From Streptomyces actuosus (GTDB lineage Bacteria; Actinomycetota; Actinomycetes; Streptomycetales; Streptomycetaceae), in NCBI RefSeq assembly GCF_016921115.1, contig NZ_JAFFZS010000029.1:1-64000 (forward strand): DNA of 64,000 nucleotides, given 5' to 3'. Shown here one piece after another: positions 27,065 to 36,176 of this stretch. The position numbers were made by a program, and so were the translations under genes. The first letter of the stretch is position 1; each line of letters opens with the position of its first letter. The notes below the pieces were generated by a model. It was given only the letters and a program-made list of their open reading frames with translations. It made no database searches and was not told where the DNA came from.

Positions 27065-27439
27065 TTGGCTGCTGAGCTGCACGTCGCGCTGGTCGCGGCC
27101 GACCGAGAGGTCTGGTCCGGCGAGGCCACCCTGGTCGTCGCGCGCACCACGTCCGGCGACATCGGCGTCATGCCCGGTCACCAGCCGCTGCTCGGTGTGC
27201 TGGAGTCGGGCCCGGTGACCATCCGGACGAGCGACGGTGGAACCGTCGTCGCCGCGGTGCACGGCGGTTTCGTGTCGTTCGCCGACAACAAGCTGTCGCT
27301 GCTGGCCGAGATCGCCGAGCTGTCGGACGAGATCGACGTCCAGCGCGTCGAGCGGGAGCTCGAGCGCGCGAAGGCGGAGGGCGATGCCGCCGCCGAGCGC
27401 CGCGCGGACGTACGACTGCGTGCGGCGGCGGCGCGCTGA
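27065..27439 (+). CDS. atpC: F1Fo ATP synthase subunit epsilon
   Basis: Epsilon joins gamma at the foot of F1 and can inhibit ATP hydrolysis. The 124-aa product has the N-terminal beta sandwich (MAAELHVALVAADREVWSGE, IGVMPGHQPLLGVLESG) and a C-terminal Ala/Glu/Arg-rich helix pair. TTG 27065 is the only start that gives the conserved N-terminus and follows CGAGGAG. Weak initiation and the preceding hairpin would both keep epsilon low relative to beta. Confidence 0.95.
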   Translation: MAAELHVALVAADREVWSGEATLVVARTTSGDIGVMPGHQPLLGVLESGPVTIRTSDGGTVVAAVHGGFVSFADNKLSLLAEIAELSDEIDVQRVERELERAKAEGDAAAERRADVRLRAAAAR

Positions 27440-27587
27440 ACCCAGCGCGCGCAGGATGACCCACTTCAGCCGCGGCCGGCACCGGAGCGATCCGGAGCCG
27501 GCCGCGGCTGAGGCAGATCTGGATGTTTTTTCCGTTCCGTTACCTGTTCCGCAGGCTGAACCCGAGAGACGAGGAGGTCGGTAGTCG

Positions 27588-28034
27588 ATGGTCCTCGCTC
27601 TGTCTGTGTGCGGAATCGTCGTCGCCCTCGTGGTGCTGGGACTGTTCGTCTTCGGTCTGCGTCGCAGACTCATCCAGCGCTCCGGCGGTACGTTCGACTG
27701 CTCCCTGCGCTGGGACGTCCCCGAGCATCCCGACACCGGCGGCAAGGGCTGGAGCTACGGCGTGGCCCGCTACAGCGGCGACCGTGTGGCGTGGTTCCGG
27801 GTCTTCTCCTACGCACCCAGGCCGCGGCGCATCCTGGAGCGTTCCTCGATCGAGGTGGCCGGACGCCGCCTGCCCGAGGGCGAGGAGGAACTCGCGCTGC
27901 TCTCCGACGCGGTGATCCTCGCCTGCCGCCATCGGGGCACCCGCCTGGAGCTGGCCATGAGCGAGGACGCGCTGACCGGTTTCCTGGCGTGGCTGGAGGC
28001 GGCCCCGCCCGGCCAGCGGGTGAACGTGGCATAG
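27588..28034 (+). CDS. DUF2550 family membrane protein
   Basis: This 148-aa protein has one N-terminal membrane helix (~3-23), a short Arg-rich turn and a soluble domain with FDCSLRW, GVARYSGDRVAWFRVFS and LACRHRGTRLELAMSEDAL. It matches what I remember as DUF2550, found after atpC across Actinobacteria. The function is unknown; the position suggests a link to ATP synthase or envelope biology, which is inference. GAGGAGG precedes the ATG. A 17-bp terminator follows at once. Confidence 0.85.
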   Translation: MVLALSVCGIVVALVVLGLFVFGLRRRLIQRSGGTFDCSLRWDVPEHPDTGGKGWSYGVARYSGDRVAWFRVFSYAPRPRRILERSSIEVAGRRLPEGEEELALLSDAVILACRHRGTRLELAMSEDALTGFLAWLEAAPPGQRVNVA

Positions 28035-28040
28035 GACCGT

Positions 28041-28116
28041 GCGAAGGGCCCGGTGCGAAGATCCCGTCCGCTCCACCCCGCGGGGTGGAGGGGGGACGAC
28101 GCACCGGGCCCTTCGC
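28041..28116 (+). terminator. Nested double hairpin ending the atp/DUF2550 unit
   Basis: GCGAAGGGCCCGGTGCG (28041-28057) pairs with CGCACCGGGCCCTTCGC (28100-28116), a perfect 17-bp outer stem. Inside it lies the perfect 20-bp palindrome 28071-28090. It starts 6 bp after the DUF2550 stop. Confidence 0.85.
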
Positions 28117-28141
28117 CGTCTTCGGCGGGCCGGTGACGGGG

Positions 28142-28170
28142 GCTCCCCCCGGACTCGGCCCGGGGGGAGC
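28142..28170 (-). terminator. Terminator of the chitinase gene
   Basis: GCTCCCCCCGG (28142-28152) pairs with CCGGGGGGAGC (28160-28170) across 7 nt. It lies 20 bp beyond the chitinase stop on the minus strand and just beyond the DUF2550 hairpin, so converging transcripts are separated. Confidence 0.75.
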
Positions 28171-28190
28171 GTGTTCCGGCGCGGCCTGCC

Positions 28191-30014
<1,824 letters not shown>

Positions 30015-30072
30015 GTGCGCCTCCTCGGGGGTGTCAGGGGCATGACTGAGCCTTCACGCCCACGGTGCCGCG

Positions 30073-30114
30073 AGAATAGAAAGGTCTGGACCATAGGTCA
30101 ATAGGTCTGGACCA
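30073..30114 (-). promoter_or_regulatory. chiC promoter with two TGGTCCAGACCT direct repeats
   Basis: Read on the minus strand, -35 TTGACC (30101-30096) and -10 TATTCT (30078-30073) are exactly 17 bp apart. The 12-bp element TGGTCCAGACCT occurs twice (30114-30103 and 30093-30082), 21 bp apart, flanking the -35. This is the known Streptomyces chitinase promoter layout linked to chitin induction and glucose repression. Confidence 0.9.
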
Positions 30115-30129
30115 CTGCTCCTGGTGGTT

Positions 30130-30770
30130 TCAGATCCCCAACTCCTGTGCCAGCACCGCCGCTTGCACCCGACTACGCAGCCCCAGCTTCCCCGGCAACC
30201 GGCTGACGTGCGTCTTCACGGTCGCCTCCGCCATGCACAGGTGCTCAGCGATCTCCGCGTTCGACAGCCCCTCCCCGAGGCGGCCGAGGACCTGCCGTTC
30301 CCGCCGTGTGAGACCGTCGAGGACCGCCGGATCGGCCCGGGACTCCCGCACCGGCCTCGCCGCGAACTCCGCCAGCAGCCGCCGGGTGACGGCCGGGGCG
30401 ACGGTGCCCTCGCCGCGCGCCACCGTCCGCACCGCCTCGATGAGGTCCTTCGCCTCGGCGTCCTTCAGCAGGAACCCGGCCGCGCCCGCCCGCAGCGGCC
30501 CGAACACATATGCGTCGAGGTCGAACGTGGTCAGCACCAGCACGTCGGCAAGCCGCTCGTCCACCACCTGCCGCGTCGCCGACACTCCGTCCAGAAGCGG
30601 CATCTGAACGTCCATCAGCACCAGTCCGGCCGCAGCTCCCGGGCCGGTGCCACCGCCTCCCGCCCGTCCGCGGCCTCCCCGACCACGTCGATGCCGGGCG
30701 CGCTGCGCAGGATCAGCACCAGCCCGGCGCGGACCGCGGACCGGTCCTCGGCGACGAGGACGCGGATCGT
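30130..30770 (-). pseudogene. NarL-type response regulator remnant (chiR-like), frameshifted and startless
   Basis: The minus strand holds a receiver start (TIRVLVAEDRSAVRAGL) in one frame and the rest (DVQMPLLDGVSATRQV, then a C-terminal LuxR-type helix-turn-helix, LTRRERQVLGRLGEGLSNAEIA) in another. The frames change near 30628, where ...CGGCCGGACTGGTG... is one base short of the expected Arg-Pro-Asp-Leu-Val. At the N-terminus the codon before TIRVLV is CCC, and no ATG, GTG or TTG fits after the GGAAGGAG site, as if the start codon had been deleted. Two separate lesions favour true decay over a sequencing slip. Confidence 0.8.
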
Positions 30771-30771
30771 G

Positions 30772-31015
30772 GGGGATCTCCTTCCGTCAAGGACAGTTCG
30801 GCGCGCACGGCCCACAACGCGCCCTCCGGTCCGGCGCCGAAACTCCCGCCCAGCAGGGCGGCCCGCTCGCGCATGCCCACGAGCCCGGCGCCGGATCCCG
30901 GTGCGCGGGGAGCGCCGCGACCGTCGTAGCGACTGGTGACCCGCACCCGCAGGGCGCCGTCGTGCCGTTCGACGCCGACGCGGACCGGCGCGTGCGCGCT
31001 GCTCCAGGGCGCCAT
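30772..31015 (-). pseudogene. C-terminal remnant of a sensor histidine kinase (chiS-like)
   Basis: Only the end of a NarX/DesK-type kinase ATPase domain is readable: GALRVRVTSR, then the G-box-like GSGAGLVGMRERAALLGG and WAVRAELSLTEG. There is no transmembrane sensor part, no dimerisation His and no N-box. Upstream (31016-31100) the sequence no longer resembles a kinase in any frame, so about 90% of the gene is gone. The frame runs without a stop into the regulator remnant. An ATG exists at 31015, but a functional product is unlikely. Confidence 0.75.
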
Positions 31016-31156
31016 CGGGTACGTCGGCGAGGGGGACGCCTCGTCCCTGCGCTCCGTCCGCGCCCTGGCGCTGCGGATCGTCGTGATCCAACGGGCTGAT
31101 CGCGCTGACCTACGTCATCCGGCCGAAGAAGGCGCCCGCCGGGACGGCGGAACGGC
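31016..31156. other. Debris between kinase remnant and corrinoid adenosyltransferase
   Basis: No intact gene is present. A short plus-strand frame (GLIALTYVIRPKKAPAG) looks like the tail of a membrane protein without start or stop. This may mark a deletion joint. Confidence 0.35.
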
Positions 31157-31729
31157 TCAGCGCTCCCCGCCCGGCACCCACAGCACGTCCCCGACCTCCT
31201 TGTTGGCGATCCGGGCGAGAATGAACAGCAGGTCCGACAGGCGGTTGAGGTAGGTCGCCGTCAGCGGGTTCATGGTCTCGCCGTGCACCTCCAGTGCGGC
31301 CCAGGTGGACCGCTCGGCCCGGCGCACCACCGTGCAGGCCTGATGGAGCAGGGCCGCGCCCGGGGTGCCCCCGGGCAGGATGAAGGAGCGCAGCTTCTCC
31401 AACTGCTCGTTGAAGCGGTCGCAGTCCGCCTCCAGGCGGTCGATGTAGAACTGCTCCACCCGCAGCGGCGGGAACTCGGGGTTCTCCACCACCGGGGTGG
31501 ACAGGTCGGCGCCCACGTCGAACAGGTCGTTCTGGACCCGGGTGAGGACAGCGGAGACCTCCTCGCCCAGCCCGCCGAGGGCGAGCGCGGTACCGATCAC
31601 CGCGTTCGCCTCGTTCGCGTCGGCGTACGCGGCGATCCGCAGGTCGGTCTTGGGTACGCGGCTCATGTCGCCGAGGGCGGTCGTGCCCTGGTCGCCGGTC
31701 CGGGTGTAGATACGCGTCAGATTGACCAT
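31157..31729 (-). CDS. Cob(I)alamin adenosyltransferase, PduO type
   Basis: The enzyme transfers the adenosyl group of ATP to cob(I)alamin to form coenzyme B12. The 190-aa product has the N-terminal ATP site IYTRTGDQGTTALGD, KTDLRIAAYADANEANA, the conserved FILPGGTPGAALLHQA and RRAERSTWAAL, and YLNRLSDLLFILAR. ATG 31729 gives the family N-terminus; there is no Shine-Dalgarno sequence, and TACGCT ends 6 nt upstream, suggesting a leaderless mRNA. It could serve methylmalonyl-CoA mutase, which also needs the epimerase and MeaB encoded at 53326-56141. Confidence 0.93.
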   Translation of the reverse strand: MVNLTRIYTRTGDQGTTALGDMSRVPKTDLRIAAYADANEANAVIGTALALGGLGEEVSAVLTRVQNDLFDVGADLSTPVVENPEFPPLRVEQFYIDRLEADCDRFNEQLEKLRSFILPGGTPGAALLHQACTVVRRAERSTWAALEVHGETMNPLTATYLNRLSDLLFILARIANKEVGDVLWVPGGER

Positions 31730-31735
31730 GGGCCC

Positions 31736-31741
31736 AGCGTA
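31736..31741 (-). promoter_or_regulatory. Candidate -10 box (TACGCT) for leaderless adenosyltransferase mRNA
   Basis: TACGCT on the minus strand ends 6 nt before the ATG at 31729. The same hexamer and spacing occur before nrtL. The -35 region is weak. Confidence 0.45.
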
Positions 31742-31825
31742 GTGAGGCCGAGGGCGGTCCGGGGCGCCCGTGTGCCCACCGTCACGAGAGGCCACCGCGC
31801 CCCCGCCGGGCGCACGGGGCGTGCG

Positions 31826-32836
31826 TCAGCCGATGGCGATGCGCGGATGGGTGCCGGGCTTGATCCAGGACATGATCCGGTCCATCGTCGCGCGCGGCAC
31901 GGACACGCAACCGGCTGTCGCACCGCTGCCGTTGACGTGGAGGAAGATCCCGGCTCCCCGGCCCGGGACGGCCGGCCACCGGTTGAAGTCGATGACCAGG
32001 GCCTTGGCGTACTGCGTGGTGTAGTTGATCAGGTGCTCGCTGCCGCGGTCGCCGGCCTCGGTGAGCGGGAAGTCGGCGCCCGCCTCACCGTGCATGGAGT
32101 TGTAGTACTTCGACTCCGGGTCCTCCACCCACCAGTCGTCCGAGGTGACCTGGTGGTACGGCATGCTCGTGCCGCCCGCCTCGATGCCGAACCCCTCGGT
32201 GATGGTGTACGTCCCGGACGGCGTGGTGTACGTCCCCTGCTGTCGGGTGGCACCGTCGGTGACGCCGCGGGAGCCGACGCGCCCGGCGCTCGTGCTGAAC
32301 TGGGCCTTCCAGCCGGAGGAGCCCTTGGCCCAGGCCGTGACGGTGGCGTAGGAACCGGCGGCCTCGACGGTGATGAGCTGCGTGGCGTCACCGACCTGGA
32401 CCGGTACAGGGAAGTCGGGGGTGCCGGCGGTGCCGCCCGAGGCCTGCTGCGTCGCGGTGCCGGAGTTCGAACCGGAGCCGGACGACGTCGCCGTGCTCCC
32501 GGCCGCGCCGCCGCCCGTCCCCCCGGAGCCCGCGGCGCCGGACGCGCTCGCGCCCGGCGCGGCGCTCCCGCTCGGCGCTGTGGACGTCGAGGACGACGCG
32601 GACGGGGACGCCGATGCGGAGGCGGACGCGGAGGCGGACGCGGAGGCGCTCACGGTGGCGCTCGGTGGCGCGCTCGACGCGGCCGTGGCGCCGCCGGAGT
32701 CCGCCGCCACGGGTTCGGCCGCGCCGTCGCCCCCGCCCGACCCGCAGCCGGAGGCCAGGAGGAGCGCCCCGCCGGCCGCCGCCGCGACGAGCAGTCTGCG
32801 GGTGTGAACGGACAGGGCAGAGGTGTCGGGCAGCAC
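31826..32836 (-). CDS. L,D-transpeptidase-like lipoprotein
   Basis: The 336-aa product begins with a lipoprotein signal (RRLLVAAAAGGALLLASGC, lipobox LASGC) and a long Ala/Ser/Thr/Gly/Pro linker of ~120 residues. The C-terminal ~200 residues resemble YkuD/ErfK enzymes, with TTPSGTYTI, SMHGEAGADFPL and the active-site-like IFLHVNGSGATAGCVSVP, where His and Cys are the expected catalytic residues. Such enzymes form 3-3 cross-links or anchor proteins in the wall. GTG 32836 follows AAGGG at 8 nt. A 12-bp in-frame DNA repeat near 32609-32650 encodes part of the Ala-Ser run. Confidence 0.82.
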   Translation of the reverse strand: MLPDTSALSVHTRRLLVAAAAGGALLLASGCGSGGGDGAAEPVAADSGGATAASSAPPSATVSASASASASASASASPSASSSTSTAPSGSAAPGASASGAAGSGGTGGGAAGSTATSSGSGSNSGTATQQASGGTAGTPDFPVPVQVGDATQLITVEAAGSYATVTAWAKGSSGWKAQFSTSAGRVGSRGVTDGATRQQGTYTTPSGTYTITEGFGIEAGGTSMPYHQVTSDDWWVEDPESKYYNSMHGEAGADFPLTEAGDRGSEHLINYTTQYAKALVIDFNRWPAVPGRGAGIFLHVNGSGATAGCVSVPRATMDRIMSWIKPGTHPRIAIG

Positions 32837-33439
32837 GAGGGAACCCTTCGTCGGGTGCGGAGTCAGGACCGGGCGGCGGGGCGCGACCGGCACGCGTCGC
32901 CGCGGAGGCGGCACGGCCCGCCAAGCCGGCGTCGTTATACAACAGCGAGTCATCGCGTCGCGACCGGTGGGACAATTCGTGCGAACCGTCTCCGCGAGGG
33001 GCGGCGGCCTGATGCGGCGGGCGCTCCGTGGCGGGCGGGCGCCGGAGCGGATGCACCGCCGAAGTCGCCTCCGGCGACGGCGTGTTGGGGTGCCGCGCCA
33101 CGGCGGAGATGGTCCGGCGGGCGGTCCCGCCGACCCCGGTCGGCGGCGACGCCGGTCCCCGGGCCCGGCCGGGAGGGCCGGCCGCCGCCCCCGGGCGCGG
33201 CGGGACCACCGGGTGCTGCCGTTCCGGCCCGGGGCGCGCCCGCGTGCACGGCGGCACCCGGCACGGCGCGGAGCAGGCCCGGGGGCGACGAACGAGCCCG
33301 TCGATGGTTGTACGTCTGCCGCGGAGGCTCCCTGTGGCGATCGACACGTCCGGGGCGCGTGACGCTGCGGAGGCGGGGTCCGCTTGATCAAAGGGGGAGC
33401 ATCCCCTGTTCTCCCGCCGCCGACCGAAGGGGGGAGCCC
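32837..33439. other. Divergent intergenic region between lipoprotein and unknown gene
   Basis: About 600 bp without a credible gene. TATAAC on the minus strand (32938-32933) could be a -10 for the lipoprotein gene. The rest is GC-rich and without notable hairpins. Confidence 0.4.
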
Positions 33440-33871
33440 ATGGGTGCAGCAGACGGCCGCATGCCGCGCGCCATGGAGATGCGGGCCTGTGCCGCCGGGT
33501 TCGTCGTCCACGTCACGGCCCGGAACCGGTTGCCGCTGGACTACTCCGTGCGCAGCCTGCGCGTCGCCGACTTCCTCGTCGACGGTCTGCGCAAGGGCGG
33601 CGCCGACCGCGAGCGGGTCGCCGGCACGCTGCTCGGCCTCGGCGCCTACGTGGGCGAGGTCCTCGTACGGCGGGCGGGAGCGGTGTGGGTGGATCTGGAC
33701 CCCGACCAGCGCACCTACTTCGGGCAGGCGGTCGGGGTGCGGATGCCCGACGGGCGCGTGTGGAACCCCCTCGGCAAGGTGCTCAACCGCTTCACGACGG
33801 GCGAGGCCGAGGAGTCCCTGCACCGGTTCTACCTGACCATGCCCGGACGGGCGCGCAGGGCCGCGGCCTGA
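33440..33871 (+). CDS. Conserved hypothetical protein, 143 aa
   Basis: I do not recognise the family with confidence. The protein has a conserved look: LDYSVRSLRVADFLVDGLRK, then LLGLGAYVGEVLVRRAGAVW and a C-terminal NPLGKVLNRFTTGEAEESL. There is no signal peptide or membrane segment, so it is probably cytoplasmic. The ATG follows a strong AAGGGGGGAG. Its last 43 bp overlap, tail to tail, the end of the amidase gene on the other strand. The pattern recalls small streptomycete DUF proteins of the DUF6278 kind, which I cannot verify. Confidence 0.7.
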   Translation: MGAADGRMPRAMEMRACAAGFVVHVTARNRLPLDYSVRSLRVADFLVDGLRKGGADRERVAGTLLGLGAYVGEVLVRRAGAVWVDLDPDQRTYFGQAVGVRMPDGRVWNPLGKVLNRFTTGEAEESLHRFYLTMPGRARRAAA

Positions 33872-35079
33872 GCCCAGGCCGTGCCGGGTGCGCTCTTCGT
33901 GGTGCCCGCTGCCACGCCCGCCACCGCGCGGATCGCCGGAAGGGCGTCGTACAGGGTCTGGCCGGGACAGAGGGTCGCGTAGCCGTCGCGGTGGCCGGAG
34001 ATGGTGTGGAACGTGCCGCGTTCCCCGCTGTCGTACACGCCGGTGTCGCCGCCCGCGGTGAGGGTCACCTGGTCCTGCGGGTCGGCGCCGTCCAGGCCCA
34101 GTTTCCAGGCGGCGAGGTCGGCGATGGCCACTTCGGCGGCGGCCGTCGGGGTGCCGCCGTTCTCGTAGTCGCCCAGCAGGGAGACGCCGGAGGAGACGCC
34201 GTTGAAGCCGTAGGTGTGGGCGCCGCGCACCCGCTCGCCCGTACCGCCCGCCCGGCCCTCGAAGACGGTGCCGCACTTGTCGACGACGAAGTTGTAGCCG
34301 ATGTCGTTCCAGCCCAGTTGCTGGACGTGGTAGACGAAGATCGCGCGGATGACGGCCGCGGAGTCGGCGCAGGTGTAGTCGTTGCTGCCGGCGGTGTGGT
34401 GGACGAAGACCGCCTGCACCTTGGCGATGTACTGGGGAGCGTTCTTCACCAGGGACTCGTCCGCGCCCCAGCCGGACCGTGCGACGACGGCCGGGGCCTT
34501 CGCAGCGGGCTCGCCGCCGGTGGACTCCGTCGGTACACCGGGTGCGGTGGGTGTGGTGGGCACGGTGCCCGGGTCCACCAGGTCCAGACGCAGCCCGACG
34601 GGCAGGTCCGCCTCCCCGGTGTCGGCGGTGACGCGGGCCTCGACGGCGTCGGACGGGCCCACCCACCGCGGATCGGACGCGCCGCGGACGTCGGGGGCCC
34701 GGTCCTCGGGGTTCTCCGGCGCCGGGGTGTCGAAGTCGAGATCGCGCCAGCCGCTCCACTCGCCCGTCGCGGAGCTGCGTGTGCGGATCTGCGCGGTGCC
34801 GTGGAAGGCCCGGGTGTGGTCCTTCCAGGTGACGCCGATCAGGGAGAAGGCCTCGGTGCCGATGCGCGGCAGCGAGCGCCGGGAGGCGCCGGGGCCGGAG
34901 AGTTCGATCGTGTGAGCGGTCGGGGGACGCCTCTCCTCGACGGCCTGGGGACGGGCGGGGGAGGCGGCGACGGCCGTGGCGGCCAGTCCTACGGCGGCGG
35001 CGACGGCGGTGCCGACGGCCGAGGGGGCCCTGCGCCCGCCGACGTGGGTCCGGCGGGCGCGACATCTGCTCGGGCTCAT
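33829..35079 (-). CDS. Secreted N-acetylmuramoyl-L-alanine amidase (PGRP/Amidase_2 type)
   Basis: The enzyme should cut the bond between muramic acid and the stem peptide. The 416-aa product has an Arg-rich signal region followed by a hydrophobic segment (twin-arginine export is possible: RARRTHVGGRRAPS), a ~150-residue N-terminal domain, and the PGRP domain from ~205: ARSGWGADES, zinc ligands in VFVHHTAGSNDYTC and ISGHRDGYATLCPGQ, and FNGVSSGVSLLGDY. ATG 35079 follows GAAGGA. A longer frame to 35184 lacks conservation. It fits the wall-related neighbour at 31826. Confidence 0.9.
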   Translation of the reverse strand: MSPSRCRARRTHVGGRRAPSAVGTAVAAAVGLAATAVAASPARPQAVEERRPPTAHTIELSGPGASRRSLPRIGTEAFSLIGVTWKDHTRAFHGTAQIRTRSSATGEWSGWRDLDFDTPAPENPEDRAPDVRGASDPRWVGPSDAVEARVTADTGEADLPVGLRLDLVDPGTVPTTPTAPGVPTESTGGEPAAKAPAVVARSGWGADESLVKNAPQYIAKVQAVFVHHTAGSNDYTCADSAAVIRAIFVYHVQQLGWNDIGYNFVVDKCGTVFEGRAGGTGERVRGAHTYGFNGVSSGVSLLGDYENGGTPTAAAEVAIADLAAWKLGLDGADPQDQVTLTAGGDTGVYDSGERGTFHTISGHRDGYATLCPGQTLYDALPAIRAVAGVAAGTTKSAPGTAWAQAAALRARPGMVR

Positions 35080-36018
35080 GCACGTTCCTTCTCGATCGGG
35101 GGCGGGGGCGCTGCGAGGGGGACGGGGGTCCCGGAGTCCGGGAACCAGCCGCGGTGAGCGCCACCTGCCCTCAGGTCTGCCCAACGAGTGGACATATGGG
35201 GACGTTCAGGGACTACGGTCTCAGAGATGATGATCGGTTCGCGTCCGCCGGAAGGGCGACGATTCCAGGGCGCGCGGGTCCGATGCGGGGTTCGGGATGC
35301 GGGACGGTGTATGGGGGTGCCGTGGGCCCGGGGGTTGCGGTGGTGGTCCGGGGTGCGGGGGAGGGTGCCCGAGGGCCGGGCGAAGGGCCAGGGGGCGGTG
35401 AGGTGCGGTTCCGCCGTCCCGGGTGAGAGGCCCGAAGGGAAGGGGCCGGCCCTGCGGGCCGGGCGGAAGGGAGGAAGGGAGGGGCTTTGCGGCCGTGTGT
35501 GAAGGGTCGGGCGCGTCCGGGACGCTGCCGAGGTCGACCGGTTTCAGCGGACGAGTCCGCTTCGCCGGGCCGTCCGGCGTCCCTGCCGACCGTCCGGCGC
35601 GCCCGCAGTCCGGCCGGCGGGGCCCTGCTCCCCGAGGCCCCTGCTCCCCGACGGACCGTCGGCCGCTGCCGCTGCCGCTGCCGCTGCCGCTGCCCGGTGA
35701 TCGGCCACCGGCTCGGCGGCCCCCGGCCCCCGGCCACCCCGCGCACCGCTGGTCAACCTCGGGCAGTCGGCGTCCCGTTCGCCCCGGTTCGCCCGGACCG
35801 TCGGCGCTTCGTGTTCTCCCGTGCACCTGACCGCCCCTCAAGGGTCCGCCCGGCGCGCCGGGCACGGCCGTAGGACGCGTTCCGAGCCCGCCGCGGGCCG
35901 CCACGGGCCCCCGCGCGACGGGCGGGGTGAGGGCTCGACCGGGCCTCCGCGCCCGGCCCGCGCCGCGGACGCGGCCGTACGCAAGGCCCTGCCGCTTCGT
36001 GAGTCCGCACGGCGGGAG
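35080..36018. other. Gene-free GC-rich stretch of about 0.95 kb
   Basis: Every frame is open for long runs because of base composition, but none has codon-position bias, a ribosome binding site and a plausible product. It contains a short hexanucleotide repeat (35663-35692) and near-duplicate CCCTGCTCCCCGA blocks at about 35627-35651. I cannot exclude a small RNA. Confidence 0.5.
35663..35692. repeat. Hexanucleotide repeat (CCGCTG)5
   Basis: Five perfect copies of CCGCTG in intergenic DNA, a possible slippage-prone site. Confidence 0.85.
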
Positions 36019-36031
36019 TTGACGTGACCGG

Positions 36032-36050
36032 CGTCTCACCCGCTGAGACG
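36032..36050. promoter_or_regulatory. Inverted repeat CGTCTCA-N5-TGAGACG upstream of fadB
   Basis: Seven-base perfect arms with a 5-bp spacer, 127 bp before the fadB start. TTGACG at 36019-36024 could be a -35, in which case a regulator bound here would block the promoter spacer. Confidence 0.45.
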
Positions 36051-36056
36051 TGAAAC

Positions 36057-36069
36057 GCGTTACTAACGC
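36057..36069. promoter_or_regulatory. 13-bp palindrome GCGTTACTAACGC upstream of fadB
   Basis: Six-base perfect arms around a single C. It lies 7 bp after the preceding inverted repeat and may be an operator for a fatty-acid or acyl-CoA-responsive regulator. Confidence 0.45.
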
Positions 36070-36176
36070 CGCCGCAGGGCCCCTCACGGCCGCTAGTGTC
36101 CGCCCGAGAGCGCAGGGCGACCGCGGGTCGGCGCGCTCCTTCCTTCGTTCAGCATTCGTCCATCAGGGGAGTGGAA

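Noticed and set aside
31826..35164. A 1112-codon open frame on the minus strand
   Set aside because: It joins the true lipoprotein gene to out-of-frame shadow of the amidase gene; only 31826-32836 has lipobox, start and conserved domain.
35423..35873. Arg/Pro/Gly-rich frames in the 0.95-kb gap before fadB
   Set aside because: All frames are open at once because of GC content; none has start signals or a domain.
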